Below are positions 32,844-45,682 of a stretch of 64,000 bases of DNA, piece by piece (the first letter of the stretch is position 1; each line of letters begins with the position of its first letter). The notes beneath the pieces are model-generated. The model ran no database searches, was not told where the DNA came from, and saw only the letters and a program-made list of their open reading frames with translations. A program made the translations under genes and the position numbers. The DNA comes from Georgenia_A wangjunii (lineage in GTDB: Bacteria > Actinomycetota > Actinomycetes > Actinomycetales > Actinomycetaceae). The stretch lies in NCBI RefSeq assembly GCF_036421915.1, contig NZ_JAZGOM010000010.1; one strand, given 5' to 3'.

Positions 32844-34127
32844 TCACTTGATGTAGGGCTGGTTCTCCGCCGCCGGGGCCCGCACGCGCCCGACGAACCC
32901 GGCGACCGCGAGGATGGTCACGGCGTACGGGAGCATGAGGAGGAACTCGCCGGGGATCCCGGCCCCGCCCATGGCGCCGAGCACGTTGGCGAGGTTGCGG
33001 GAGAACCCGAAGAGCAGCGCCGCCGCGACCGCCCCGACGGGGTTCCACTTGCCGAGGATCATCGCGGCGAGCGCGATGTACCCGTTCCCCGCAGACATCT
33101 CGCGGCCGAAGGCGAGCCCCGAGCCGACCGTGAAGAAGGCCCCACCGAGGCCGGCGAGGGCGCCGCCCATGATCGTCGTGACCCAGCGGGTGCGGATGAC
33201 GTTGATGCCCACCGTGTCCGCGGCCTTGGGGTGCTCACCGACGGCGCGCACCCGCAGGCCCCACCGGCTGCGGAAGAGCATGACCTGGAGGACGACGACG
33301 GCCGCGTACATGAGGTAGACGAGGATGTTCTGGTCGAAGAGCACGGGACCGAGGACGGGGATGTCGGAGAGGAACGGGATGGGCAGGTCGGGCAGGTCCT
33401 GCCGGTTGTTCCACCCGTCGTTCTCCGACAGGACGGTCGAGTACAGGAAGCTCGTCAGGCCGATGACGAGGACGTTGAGGACGACGCCGACGATGATCTG
33501 GTCGACCCAGTAGCGCACGCCGAAGAAGACGAGGAGGACGCCGACGAGCGCGCCGGCGACCGGCGCGGCGGCGAGCCCGACGTAGGCGCTCGTCGTGAGC
33601 GAGGCGACGACAGCGGCGAGGAAGGCCCCGCCGAGGAGCTGGCCCTCGATGGCGATGTTGATGACGCCGGAGCGCTCGCACATGACGCCGGAGAGTGCGC
33701 CGAAGACGAGCGGCACGGAGAGCGCGAGCGCCCCGCCGAGCAGCGTCGGCACCGGGATGAGGGTGTCCCTGCCCCCGCCGACCCACAGGAGGAACGCCGT
33801 GACGAAGGCGAGGCCGAAGAGAGCGGGCGCCCACCAGCCCACGGACCGCCGGCGCAGGGCAGCCCACGTCGCGTACCCCGCGACGGCGGCCATGACGAGC
33901 ACGGTGCCCCACAGCCCGGCCAGCACGGGGACGGCGAGGTTGGGGATCTGGGCGAGGTCGCCCCGGGTGGAGAACTGGAACGTCGTGTGCGTCTGCGCCT
34001 CGGTGAAGAGGGTGAAGCCGAGGAGCGCGACGAGGGTGAGGACGATGTAGGTGACCGGGTTGCGCCAGCGGACGGGAGGCATGACCCCCGTCGCCTCGTC
34101 CGGGCGGGTCGTCGTGGCGGTGCTCAT
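32844..34127 (-). CDS. Nucleoside ABC transporter permease (second, YufQ/NupQ-like)
   Basis: This 427-residue membrane protein of the BPD_transp_2 (RbsC/LivH-like) family has a hydrophilic start (~25 residues), then an extra N-terminal pair of helices. The conserved core follows: GALSGVMCERSGVINIAIEGQ, GLRVRAVGEHPKAADTVGIN and IMGGALAGLGGAFFTVGSG. It pairs with the upstream permease and a double-domain ATPase to form a BMP-type nucleoside importer. The ATG overlaps the preceding stop (ATGA). Confidence 0.92.
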   Translation of the reverse strand: MSTATTTRPDEATGVMPPVRWRNPVTYIVLTLVALLGFTLFTEAQTHTTFQFSTRGDLAQIPNLAVPVLAGLWGTVLVMAAVAGYATWAALRRRSVGWWAPALFGLAFVTAFLLWVGGGRDTLIPVPTLLGGALALSVPLVFGALSGVMCERSGVINIAIEGQLLGGAFLAAVVASLTTSAYVGLAAAPVAGALVGVLLVFFGVRYWVDQIIVGVVLNVLVIGLTSFLYSTVLSENDGWNNRQDLPDLPIPFLSDIPVLGPVLFDQNILVYLMYAAVVVLQVMLFRSRWGLRVRAVGEHPKAADTVGINVIRTRWVTTIMGGALAGLGGAFFTVGSGLAFGREMSAGNGYIALAAMILGKWNPVGAVAAALLFGFSRNLANVLGAMGGAGIPGEFLLMLPYAVTILAVAGFVGRVRAPAAENQPYIK

Positions 34128-35427
34128 GCGGTCGCCTCCTTGACGGCGGGCGTGGCGCGCACGACGCGGGCCCGGTTCGGGGCCGGCAGCCGGAAGATCG
34201 CCCGCACGAGCGGCGGCGCCGCGATGAGCAGGACGATGACGGACTGCACGACGAGGATGATGTCGATGGGGGTCGACGTCGTCGACTGCATGAGGAACCC
34301 GCCGGCCTTGAGGGCGCCGAACAGGACGCCGGCGAGGAACGTGCCGAGCGGGCGGGACCGGCCCAGGAGGGCCACCGTGATGGCGTCGAAGCCGTAGCTC
34401 GCCGCCACGCCGGTCGTGAGGACCTGCTCGGTGCCCAGCACCTGCGCCGAGCCGCCGAGCCCGGCGAGCATGCCGGCGAAGACCATGGCGAAGATCGTCG
34501 CCCGCTGGACCGACATGCCCGCGGTGCGGGCGGCGTGCGGGTTGGCGCCGACCGCGCGCAGCTCGAACCCGATCGTCGAGCGCTCGAGGAGCCACCACAC
34601 GGCGATCGTCGCGGCGATGGCGAGGAGGAAGCCTGCGTGGAGCCGGAACGGCTCGCCGAGGAGGAGCGGGTACGTCGCGGAGTCCGGCGGGATGGGCGGC
34701 GACTTCGGCAGCGCCGAGCCGGTCACCTGGAACGCCGGCGTCGTCAGCACCCACGCGATGAGGTAGACGGCGATGTTGTTGAGCATGATCGTGACGATGA
34801 CCTCGTTGGCGCCGGTCCTCGCCTTGAGCACGCCGGCGATCCCGCCCCAGATCGCACCGCCGAGCGCCGCGCCGATCGCGGCGAGCGTGACGTGGAGGAC
34901 GACGGGGAGGTCGAACGTGAAGCCGATGTAGCCGCCGAACATCGCGCCGAGGATGATCTGCCCCTGGCCACCGATGTTGAACAGGCCGGCGCGGAAGGCG
35001 ACGGCGATGCCGAGCCCGGTGAGGACGAGCGGCACGGAGAAGACGAGTGACTCGGTGAACGGGCGGATGGCGCGCGCGAAGCTCGCCGCCTCGAAGTCGT
35101 AGACCGCCCCGCGGAACATCGCGCGGTAGGCGCCGTACACGGCGTCCCACACGGCGCCGATGAAGTCGCCGGGGCGCGCGAAGAGGTAGCTCACCGTCTC
35201 CTGCACCCGCTCGTCCGCGCTGGCGATGAGGACACCACCGACGAGGAGGGCGACGACGATGGCGAGCACGGTGACGAGCCAGCTCCCGGAGAGCAGGTCG
35301 CGCAGGAACGCCGACGAGCGCGACCCGGGCGCGTCGGCCGGGACCTGCTTCACGCTCGCCGGGGACTGCTCCGCCTGGGCGACGACGTCGCCCGCCGGGC
35401 TCCCGGCGGGGGTGCTCTGCTCGTCGC

Positions 35428-35431
<4 letters not shown>
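34124..35431 (-). CDS. Nucleoside ABC transporter permease (first, YufP/NupP-like)
   Basis: This 435-residue BPD_transp_2 permease has a hydrophilic N-terminus of ~45 residues, then helices with FSVPLVLTGLGIAVAFRAGLF, NIGGQGQIILGAMFGG, FELRAVGANPHAARTAGM and MVFAGMLAGLGGSAQVLG. The GTG at 35431 overlaps the ATPase stop (GTGA). It would form the heterodimeric membrane channel with the next gene. Confidence 0.92.
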
Positions 35432-37005
<1,574 letters not shown>

Positions 37006-37070
37006 GTCAGCGTCTTTCGTGGGACGGCGCCCACCGGCGCGGGGCGGGCGGGCGCGAGGACTGGGCACCG

Positions 37071-37112
37071 CGGGGCGCCCGGTCCGGCCGTGCGGCCGGG
37101 CCGGGCGCCCCG
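37071..37112 (-). terminator. 19-bp intercistronic hairpin between the BMP gene and the ABC ATPase gene
   Basis: Arms 37071-37089 and 37094-37112 pair over 19 bp with a single G-U and a GTGC loop. Its position between a binding-protein gene and its transporter genes fits partial termination or 3'-end stabilisation, which raises binding protein over channel components; this is common in ABC operons. Confidence 0.75.
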
Positions 37113-37123
37113 CGGCCGGTGCA

Positions 37124-38275
37124 TCAGGACGTCGGGGCGTTCTCCGTCTCGACGACGAGCTCGCCGTTGATGATCTGCGCCTGCAGGTCGGCGACCGCGT
37201 CCTTGAGCTCGTCCGGGACCTCGGCGTCGAAGTCGTGGAACTCGGCGAGGCTGACGCCGCCGTTCTCCAGCGTGCCGATGTACGGCTCGCCGCTGAACTC
37301 GCCGCCCAGGCCCTGCTCGATCGTCTCGAAGACGCCGGCGCCGATCTCCTTGACCACGGAGGTCAGGACGATGGAGCCGTAGTCGGTCGAGTCGTACCAG
37401 TCGGAGTCCACGCCGATGATCCACGTGTCACCGGCGGACTCGGCGGCGGAGGCCGCACCGAGGCCGACGGGGCCCGCGACCGGCATGATGATGTCCGCGC
37501 CCTGGGCGATGAAGCCCTCGGCGAGCGCGACGCCCTGCGCCTGGTCCTCGAAGGTCCCGGCGAAGCTGCCGTCCTGGCTCTCCTTGTCCCAGCCGAGCAC
37601 GTTGACGTCCGTGCCGTTGTCCTCGTTGTACCGGGCGACGCCGTCGACGAAGCCGTCCATGAAGATGCTGACGGACGGGATCGGCAGGCCACCGAACGTC
37701 GCGACGGTCCCGGTCTGCGTCATGCCGGCGGCGACGTAGCCGGCGAGGTAGGACGCCTCGGCCGTGTTGAAGATGATGGGCTTGGCGTTGGGGAGCTCGA
37801 CCGGGGTCGGCGGGTCGTCCGCCGTCGCGCCGGGGTCGGAGAACGTCGCGTCGACGAGGCCGAAGCTGAGGTCGGTGTTCCCCTCCGCCGCGGCCTGGAT
37901 CGGGTCCTCGAGGAGGAAGCCGACACCGATCGTGAGGTCGCAGCCCTCCTGGACCATGGCGTCGACGTTGGGGCCGAAGTCGGCGTCGCTCTGCGACTCC
38001 GCGTCCCCCTTCTGCACGCCGAGCTCGGCGACCGCGCGGTCGAGGCCCTCCATGGCGGACTGGTTGAAGGACTGGTCCTCCCACCCGCCCTGGTCGGAGA
38101 TGAGGCAGGCGAGGTAGTCGACCTCCTCCGCCGCCCCGGTGGTCTCGGCGGCGGTCGTCTCCCCGCCGTCGGTCGCGGGTGCGGCGGTCTCCTCGTCCTC
38201 GGGAGCGGCACCGCAGGCCGCGAGCGTCAGCGCGGCGGTGGCCGCGAGCGCAGTCGCGTAGATGCTCTTCTTCAC
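37124..38275 (-). CDS. BMP-family nucleoside-binding lipoprotein (PnrA/Med type)
   Basis: This 383-residue protein has a lipoprotein signal (lipobox LAAC; the mature protein starts at the Cys in CGAAPEDEE) and an acidic linker rich in Ala/Thr/Glu. The BMP domain includes SFNQSAMEGLDRAVAELG, FGLVDATFSD, AGYVAAGMTQTGTVATFGG and GVDSDWYD. It captures nucleosides outside the membrane for the two permeases and ATPase downstream. The GTG at 38275 has CAGGAGA 6 nt upstream. A TACAGT -10 at 38373-38378 would give a leader of ~90 nt. Confidence 0.93.
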   Translation of the reverse strand: MKKSIYATALAATAALTLAACGAAPEDEETAAPATDGGETTAAETTGAAEEVDYLACLISDQGGWEDQSFNQSAMEGLDRAVAELGVQKGDAESQSDADFGPNVDAMVQEGCDLTIGVGFLLEDPIQAAAEGNTDLSFGLVDATFSDPGATADDPPTPVELPNAKPIIFNTAEASYLAGYVAAGMTQTGTVATFGGLPIPSVSIFMDGFVDGVARYNEDNGTDVNVLGWDKESQDGSFAGTFEDQAQGVALAEGFIAQGADIIMPVAGPVGLGAASAAESAGDTWIIGVDSDWYDSTDYGSIVLTSVVKEIGAGVFETIEQGLGGEFSGEPYIGTLENGGVSLAEFHDFDAEVPDELKDAVADLQAQIINGELVVETENAPTS

Positions 38276-38372
38276 GCTTGTCTCCTGCTCAAGATCGTGC
38301 CGGGGAGCGGGCGGGCGGGTCCGGCGGGTTCGTCGGTGCCGTGCCAGCCCCGGGTCGGCTGATTTCGCACCG

Positions 38373-38378
38373 ACTGTA
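38373..38378 (-). promoter_or_regulatory. -10 element TACAGT of the nucleoside-transporter operon
   Basis: TACAGT on the minus strand lies ~97 nt before the GTG of the BMP gene. About 45 nt further upstream (38424-38435) is GAGTTGTTACTC, a short dyad that could be a regulator site; no regulator is assigned. Confidence 0.4.
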
Positions 38379-38452
38379 GCCCGCGCCACGCACCGATCGG
38401 GCCAGATGGTGAGACGCGGCGGCGAGTTGTTACTCAACCGACGCAATGACGA

Positions 38453-39676
38453 TCACGGGCTCGTGACCGGCGTCGGCGGGCGCAGACCGGCGAGCTGGGC
38501 CGTCCGGGCGAGGACGCGCACGCCGACCCCGAGCGCCCGCTCGTCCACCTGCAGGTCACCCTGGTGGATGTCGTAGGCGGGGCCGCCGGGCGTGCGCGTG
38601 CCGAGGCGCACCATGGCGCCGGGCACCCGCGTGAGGTACCAGGCGAAGTCCTCCCCGCCGAGCGACTGCTCGGTGAGGACGACGGCGTCCGGCCCGACGA
38701 CCTGCTTCGTCGCCGTGTCGAGCATGCGGATGCACCGCTCGTCGTTGACGACCGGGGGCATGCCGCGCAGGTGCTGGAGGTGGACCTCGACGTTGAACGG
38801 CGCGAGCAGCTGCTCGACGGTGTCCTCGACGAGCCGCGCGGCGCGTCCCCACGTGCCCTCGTCGAGGCAGCGCAGCGTGCCGGTGACCGACCCGGTCGTC
38901 GGGATCGTGTTCGAGGCCTCGCCGGCGTGGACGGCCCCCCACGTGAGGTTGACGCCGGCGCGCGGGTCGAGGCGGCGCCCGAGGACGGCGGGGAGCTGAG
39001 TGATGACCTGACCGAGGGCGTAGACGACGTCGCCCGTGAGGTAGGGGCGCGATGTGTGCCCGCCCGGCGAGGTCAACCGGACCGTCACCGTGTCCGAGGC
39101 GGCCGTGATGGGGCCGATGCGCGAGCCGATCGACCCGCAGTCGATCTTCGGCGCGCAGTGGAGGGCGTAGATCTGCTCGACGGGCTCGATCGCCCCCTGG
39201 TCGAGGACCTCCTTGGCGCCGCTGGGCTGGACCTCCTCCGCCGGCTGGAGCACGAGCCGCACGCCGACGGGCAGCTGCCCTTCCTCGTCGAGCCGCGCGA
39301 GGACGAGCCCGGCCCCGAGGACGGCGGTGGCGTGGACGTCGTGGCCGCACGCGTGGGAGACACCGGGGCGGCGGGAGGCGTAGGGCAGGCCGGTCGTCTC
39401 CGTGACGGGCAGCGCGTCGAGGTCGCCGCGCAGGCCGATGCGCCGCCGCCCCTGCTCGCGCGGGTCGCCGCCGATGTCGCAGACGAGCCCGGTGCCCTCG
39501 AGGCGACGGGGCGACAGGCCCGCCTCGCGCAGCCGGGCCTCGAGCAGCGCCGTCGTCTCGTGCTCCATGCGGGCGAGCTCGGGGTTGGCGTGGATGTGCC
39601 GCCGGATCTCGCGGAGCTCGTCGTCGAGCTCCGCCGCGATCTCGACGACGCGGTCGGCCGGGGGCTGCTCACTCAC
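38453..39676 (-). CDS. M20-family amidohydrolase/N-acyl amino acid hydrolase
   Basis: This 407-residue M20D peptidase-like enzyme has metal and catalytic residues in GLRGDLDALPVTE, SHACGHDVHA, LQPAEEVQPSGA, HCAPKIDCGSIG and SLGGEDFAWYL. A lid domain lies around SPGGHTSRPYL. The family hydrolyses N-acylated amino acids, or indole-acetyl or p-aminobenzoyl conjugates; the substrate is not predictable. Mycobacterial AmiA1/AmiB1 hold a comparable position near deoD (from memory). The GTG at 39676 is supported by TAGTGT 7 nt upstream. Confidence 0.9.
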   Translation of the reverse strand: MSEQPPADRVVEIAAELDDELREIRRHIHANPELARMEHETTALLEARLREAGLSPRRLEGTGLVCDIGGDPREQGRRRIGLRGDLDALPVTETTGLPYASRRPGVSHACGHDVHATAVLGAGLVLARLDEEGQLPVGVRLVLQPAEEVQPSGAKEVLDQGAIEPVEQIYALHCAPKIDCGSIGSRIGPITAASDTVTVRLTSPGGHTSRPYLTGDVVYALGQVITQLPAVLGRRLDPRAGVNLTWGAVHAGEASNTIPTTGSVTGTLRCLDEGTWGRAARLVEDTVEQLLAPFNVEVHLQHLRGMPPVVNDERCIRMLDTATKQVVGPDAVVLTEQSLGGEDFAWYLTRVPGAMVRLGTRTPGGPAYDIHQGDLQVDERALGVGVRVLARTAQLAGLRPPTPVTSP

Positions 39677-39683
39677 CCCAGGA

Positions 39684-39689
39684 ACACTA
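39684..39689 (-). promoter_or_regulatory. -10 element TAGTGT, leaderless promoter of the amidohydrolase gene
   Basis: TAGTGT is followed by 7 nt (TCCTGGG) and the GTG at 39676, in the 46-nt gap after manC. This argues for independent transcription rather than a manC operon. Confidence 0.55.
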
Positions 39690-39722
39690 GCGCCCGCGCC
39701 GCCGGGGGCCTCCCGGGCCCGC

Positions 39723-40844
39723 TCAGCGCAGGGCGTCGGGGACGGCGTCGACGACGGCCCTGAGGGCCTGGGCGTGCGCGCGCGTCGTCACGAGGAGGGC
39801 GTCGGGCGTGTCGACGACGACGGCGTCGGGGATGCCGAGGACGCTGACGAGGCGCCCGGCCGCCGGCACGACGAGCGCGCCGTCCGCCCCGACGACGAGC
39901 GCGCGGCCGGCGTCGCCGAGCACCCGCACGCCGTCGGGACCGGGCGCGACGAGGCCGGCGAGGGAGTGCCAGTCGCCGACGTCGTCCCACCCGAGCGCGG
40001 CCGGGACGACGGCCACGCCCCCCTCGGCCGCCACCGGCTCGGCGATGGCGTGGTCGATGGCGATGCGTGTGAGCCGGGGCCACACCCGCTCGAGGACCTC
40101 GCTGCGCGCCGGGCCGTCCCACGCGCGGGCGATCTCGACGAGCCCCTCGTGGAGGGTGGGCTGCAGGCGGGCGAGGTGGTCGAGGAGCACGCGTGCGCCG
40201 ACGACGAACATCCCCGCGTTCCAGCGGTACTCCCCTGTCGCGAGGTACGCGGCGGCCGTGGCGGCGTCGGGCTTCTCCGTGAACCCGAGGACGTGGCGGG
40301 CCGACGGCGAGCCGCCGAGCCCGAGCGGGTCGCCGGTACGGACGTAGCCGAACGCCGTCGACGGGTGGTCGGCAGAGATCCCGATCGTCACGACGTAGCC
40401 CGCCCGCGCCGCGACGACCGCCTCGCGCACGGCCACCGTGAAGGCGGCCGGCTCACGCACGACGTGGTCGGCGGCGAACGAGCCGAGGACGACGTCCCCG
40501 TGCCGCTCGTGCAGGACGGCGGCCGCGAGCCCGATGGCCGCCATCGAGTCCCGCCCGGACGGCTCGGCGAGCAGGGCGTCCGGCCCGAGGTCGGGCAGCT
40601 GCTCGCGCACGGCCCGCTCGTGCGCGGCCCCGGTGACGAGGACCATCCCGCCGGCGCCGGCGAGCGGCGCGAGCCGGTCCCACGTCCCCTGGAGGAGCGT
40701 GCGGCCGGAGCCGGTGAGGTCGTGGAGGAACTTCGGGTGGTCCCGCCGCGAGAGCGGCCAGAGCCGGGTGCCGGCGCCGCCGGCGGGGACGACGGCGTAG
40801 AAGCCGGGGATCACGGCGGGGGCGGCGGGCGTGACGTCGGTCAT
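39723..40844 (-). CDS. manC: Mannose-1-phosphate guanylyltransferase
   Basis: This 373-residue nucleotidyltransferase has the pyrophosphorylase signature AVVPAGGAGTRLWPLSR with the catalytic Lys in DHPKFLHDL, a metal Asp in SFAADHVV, and FTEKPDAATAAAYL. It makes GDP-mannose from mannose-1-P and GTP for lipoglycan or glycan synthesis. It lacks the C-terminal phosphomannose isomerase domain of bifunctional ManC. The ATG at 40844 has TAGGGT 6 nt upstream. It is divergent from sdhC. Confidence 0.93.
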   Translation of the reverse strand: MTDVTPAAPAVIPGFYAVVPAGGAGTRLWPLSRRDHPKFLHDLTGSGRTLLQGTWDRLAPLAGAGGMVLVTGAAHERAVREQLPDLGPDALLAEPSGRDSMAAIGLAAAVLHERHGDVVLGSFAADHVVREPAAFTVAVREAVVAARAGYVVTIGISADHPSTAFGYVRTGDPLGLGGSPSARHVLGFTEKPDAATAAAYLATGEYRWNAGMFVVGARVLLDHLARLQPTLHEGLVEIARAWDGPARSEVLERVWPRLTRIAIDHAIAEPVAAEGGVAVVPAALGWDDVGDWHSLAGLVAPGPDGVRVLGDAGRALVVGADGALVVPAAGRLVSVLGIPDAVVVDTPDALLVTTRAHAQALRAVVDAVPDALR

Positions 40845-40850
40845 GCGCCG

Positions 40851-40856
40851 ACCCTA
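40851..40856 (-). promoter_or_regulatory. -10 element TAGGGT, leaderless promoter of manC
   Basis: TAGGGT then 6 nt (CGGCGC) then the ATG at 40844. The sdhC promoter lies ~85 nt away on the other strand. Confidence 0.6.
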
Positions 40857-40940
40857 GAACGCCCACGGACGGGCGGAGCTCGCCGGCCCTAGGTCCCCCA
40901 CCTCGGCGCCCGCGATGTGCTGGCCCCGTTCGGCAGTGAC

Positions 40941-40946
40941 TACGAT
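40941..40946 (+). promoter_or_regulatory. -10 element TACGAT, leaderless promoter of sdhCAB
   Basis: TACGAT then 6 nt (GCACTG) then the GTG at 40953. This spacing also rules out an earlier sdhC start at 40917. Confidence 0.6.
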
Positions 40947-40952
40947 GCACTG

Positions 40953-41648
40953 GTGTCCACCACCACGTCTGCGAGGAAGCGGGTCACCGCCCGCCGCACG
41001 ACGGTCGCCCTCAAGATGGCCATGGCCGTCACCGGCGTCCTCTTCGTGCTCTTCCTCCTCGCCCACATGTACGGAAACTTCAAGGTGCTCTCCGGGCAGG
41101 AGGCGTTCGACGGCTACGCGGAGCACCTGCGTGAGCTCGGCGAGCCGCTCCTGCCGTACGCGGGCTTCCTGTGGATCATGCGGCTCGTCCTCGTCGCCAG
41201 CCTCGTCGTCCACGTGACGGCGACGGTCATCCTGTGGCGCCGCGCGAGCCGCGCCCGCGGGACGCGGTACACGGTGAAGAAGGCCGTCGGCTCGACGCTG
41301 TCGTCGCGCACGATGCGCTGGGGCGGTCTTGCCCTCCTCGCGTTCATCGTCTTCCACATCCTGCAGTTCACCACCCTGACCATCGAGGTGGGCGGCTCGT
41401 TCGACAGCCCCTACGACCGGATGATCGCCGGGTTCTCGCAGTGGTACATCCTCCTCATCTACGTCGTCGCCATGGTCGCCCTCGGCATGCACCTGCGGCA
41501 CGGGATCTGGAGCGCCGTCCAGACGCTCGGGTGGTCCAGCGGCAAGCGCCAGCGCGACATCAAGCGCGCGGCCCTCGCCGTCGCGGTCATCGTCGTCGTC
41601 GGCTTCCTCGCCCCGGCGTTCGCCATCTTCTTCGGCATCATCGACTAG
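40953..41648 (+). CDS. sdhC: Succinate dehydrogenase cytochrome b558 subunit
   Basis: This 231-residue membrane anchor has five helices: KMAMAVTGVLFVLFLLAHMYG, FLWIMRLVLVASLVVHVTAT, WGGLALLAFIVFHILQF, ILLIYVVAMVALGMHLRHG and AVAVIVVVGFLAPAFAIFF. The haem-ligand candidates are the His residues in LLAHMYGN, VVHVTA, VFHILQF and MHLRHG. The single five-helix subunit (Bacillus/Wolinella type, two haems) replaces separate SdhC and SdhD. It anchors SdhAB to the membrane and passes electrons to quinone. It is first gene of sdhCAB. Confidence 0.93.
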   Translation: MSTTTSARKRVTARRTTVALKMAMAVTGVLFVLFLLAHMYGNFKVLSGQEAFDGYAEHLRELGEPLLPYAGFLWIMRLVLVASLVVHVTATVILWRRASRARGTRYTVKKAVGSTLSSRTMRWGGLALLAFIVFHILQFTTLTIEVGGSFDSPYDRMIAGFSQWYILLIYVVAMVALGMHLRHGIWSAVQTLGWSSGKRQRDIKRAALAVAVIVVVGFLAPAFAIFFGIID

Positions 41649-41668
41649 GACCGTGGAGCCCCCCGCAC

Positions 41669-43632
<1,964 letters not shown>

Positions 43633-43636
<4 letters not shown>

Positions 43637-44376
43637 GAATCACGCTCAAGGTATGGCGCCAGAAGAACGCCGAGACGCCGGGCCGCATGGTCGGTTACCA
43701 GCTCGACGAGGTCACCGAGGACATGTCGTTCCTCGAGATGCTCGACGTCCTCAACGAGGACCTCATCTCCCGTGGTGAGGAGCCCGTCGCCTTCGACCAC
43801 GACTGCCGCGAGGGCATCTGCGGCATGTGCGGGGTCATGATCGACGGCGTCGCCCACGGCCCGGAGATCGCCACGACCTGCCAGCTCCACATGCGCTCCT
43901 TCGCCGACGGCGACACGATCACGGTCGAGCCGTGGCGCGCCGACCCGTTCCCGGTCATCAAGGACCTCGTCGTCGACCGCGGCGCGTTCGACCGGATCAT
44001 CCAGGCCGGCGGTTTCATCAGCGCGAACACCGGCTCCGCCCCGGACGCCCACGCGACGCCCGTGCCGAAGGAGAACGCCGACCGTGCGTTCGAGTCCGCC
44101 GCGTGCATCAGCTGCGGCGCCTGCGTCGCGGCGTGCCCGAACGGCTCGGCGATGCTCTTCACGGCGGCGAAGATCACGCACCTCGGGCAGCTCCCCCAGG
44201 GCCAGCCGGAGCGTGACGCGCGCGTCGTGGCCATGGTGGACCAGCACGACCACGAGGGCTTCGGCGGCTGCACGAACATCGGTGAGTGCACCGCGGTGTG
44301 CCCGGTGGGCATCCCGCTCGACAACATCTCCCAGCTCAACTTCGACCTGCGTCACGCGCTCGGCCGGGGCCGCTGA
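43633..44376 (+). CDS. sdhB: Succinate dehydrogenase iron-sulfur subunit
   Basis: This 247-residue protein has an N-terminal ferredoxin domain with the [2Fe-2S] cysteines in DHDCREGICGMCGVM and a later TTCQLHM. The C-terminal domain has CISCGACVAACPNG and CTNIGECTAVCPVGI for the [4Fe-4S] and [3Fe-4S] clusters. It carries electrons from the flavin to the membrane subunit. The GTG at 43633 overlaps the sdhA stop (GTGA). Confidence 0.96.
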
Positions 44377-44396
44377 GCAGCAGCGTCGGCAGGCAA

Positions 44397-44432
44397 CGAC
44401 GGGCGGTCGCGCAGCAGCGCGGCCGCCCGTCG
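44397..44432 (+). terminator. Terminator hairpin after sdhCAB
   Basis: Arms 44397-44411 and 44418-44432 form a 15-bp stem (one G-U pair) with a 6-nt loop (CAGCAG), 20 nt after the sdhB stop. It also lies just beyond the stop of the convergent YihY gene and may serve both. Confidence 0.75.
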
Positions 44433-44464
44433 GCGTCTGAGAGCCCCTGGCACCGCCCGCCGCG

Positions 44465-45682
44465 CTACCGGCGCCGGCGCAGGCGCCGCCACGCCGCCGT
44501 CAGCCGCCCCACCGGCTCCGCCCGGGCCGCGTCCTGCGCGCGCTCACGCTCGCGGGCGAGGAGGTCGTCCGCCCGCCGGCGGTCCTCGGCCGCCGCGCGC
44601 CGCGCGGCGATCATCGCCAGGCCCTCCTCGCCGAGCCGGTCGAGGTCGCGGCGCAGGGTGGCCTCCCGCTCGGTGCTCGACGCCTGCACCGCCCCCGTCG
44701 TCGCGTGGTAGTCCCACTCCAGCGTCCCGGGCACCGTGAGGGTGACGTAGTTGGGCCGCTCGTCGTAGTGCGTGTCCTCCGGGCTGTCGGGCTTGGGGGG
44801 TGCGGGCGGGTTCGCCGTCCACGCCGCGACGAGGAGGAGGATGCGGGCGAGCAGGTTGACCCACACGAGCAGGGTGGCGAGGAGAGCGACCGAGGCGAGC
44901 AGGGGGTCGTCGGCGCCCCCGACGACGGACGTCCCCGCCAGCCGCAGCGTGCTCGCCGCGAGCCCGCCGATGAGGGCGCCGAGCACGAGGTCGCGGCGCG
45001 GCGCGCGGACACCGGCGAGGACCCGGAAGAGGAGGACGAACACCGCGGAGTCGACGGCGAGCGCGACGCCGATCCCGAGGAGGCGCAGGCCCCACGACGC
45101 GATCGCCCCCTCGATGCCGAGGAGGTCCATGACCCACTCCCCGGCCGCGCCGGCCGCGATGCCGAGCACGGCGGTGAGCACGACGGCGAGCGCGAGCAGG
45201 ACGAACCCGCCGAGGTCGCGCACACGGCCGGCCACGATGCTCTCCCGCGGCGTGACGATGCCGAACATCGCCCGGACCGAGCGCCGCAGGGCGCGCATCA
45301 TCGACACGGCGGTCCACACGAGGACGGCGGCGGCGGCGACGCTCGCCGGGGTGAGGACCGTCTCGAGGACGAGGTCGTCGGGAGCGAGGAGCCCGTCGTC
45401 CGCTCCGGTCTGGAGGATCCCGGGCAGGGCGTCGTTGACGGCGTCGAGGACGCGCTCACGGAGCTCGTCGTTGCCCCCGAGCACGCGCGTGAAGGCGGTG
45501 AACCCGATCGTCAGGGCCGCGGCGATGGAGAAGAGCGCCGAGTACGTGATGCCGCCCGCGAGGAGGCCCCCGCGGGCCTTGATGTAGCGGGCGACGGCGC
45601 GGCCGACACGCCCGTGCTCGTACCACTCGAGGATCCGCTGCCCGCGGGCGACGAGCGCCTTCCCCCGCTCGGCGAGCGTCAC
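44465..45682 (-). CDS. YihY/virulence factor BrkB family membrane protein
   Basis: This 405-residue protein has the YihY domain (residues ~25-300) with about six helices, including GGLLAGGITYSALFSIAAAL, LTPASVAAAAVLVWTAVSMM, FVLLALAVVLTAVLGIAAGA and LVWVNLLARILLLVAAWTAN. A charged, Arg/Glu-rich cytoplasmic tail of ~110 residues follows. The old RNase BN label for this family is incorrect; its function is unknown, perhaps lipid or solute related. The GTG at 45682 overlaps the upstream stop (GTGA). Confidence 0.9.
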   Translation of the reverse strand: MTLAERGKALVARGQRILEWYEHGRVGRAVARYIKARGGLLAGGITYSALFSIAAALTIGFTAFTRVLGGNDELRERVLDAVNDALPGILQTGADDGLLAPDDLVLETVLTPASVAAAAVLVWTAVSMMRALRRSVRAMFGIVTPRESIVAGRVRDLGGFVLLALAVVLTAVLGIAAGAAGEWVMDLLGIEGAIASWGLRLLGIGVALAVDSAVFVLLFRVLAGVRAPRRDLVLGALIGGLAASTLRLAGTSVVGGADDPLLASVALLATLLVWVNLLARILLLVAAWTANPPAPPKPDSPEDTHYDERPNYVTLTVPGTLEWDYHATTGAVQASSTEREATLRRDLDRLGEEGLAMIAARRAAAEDRRRADDLLARERERAQDAARAEPVGRLTAAWRRLRRRR

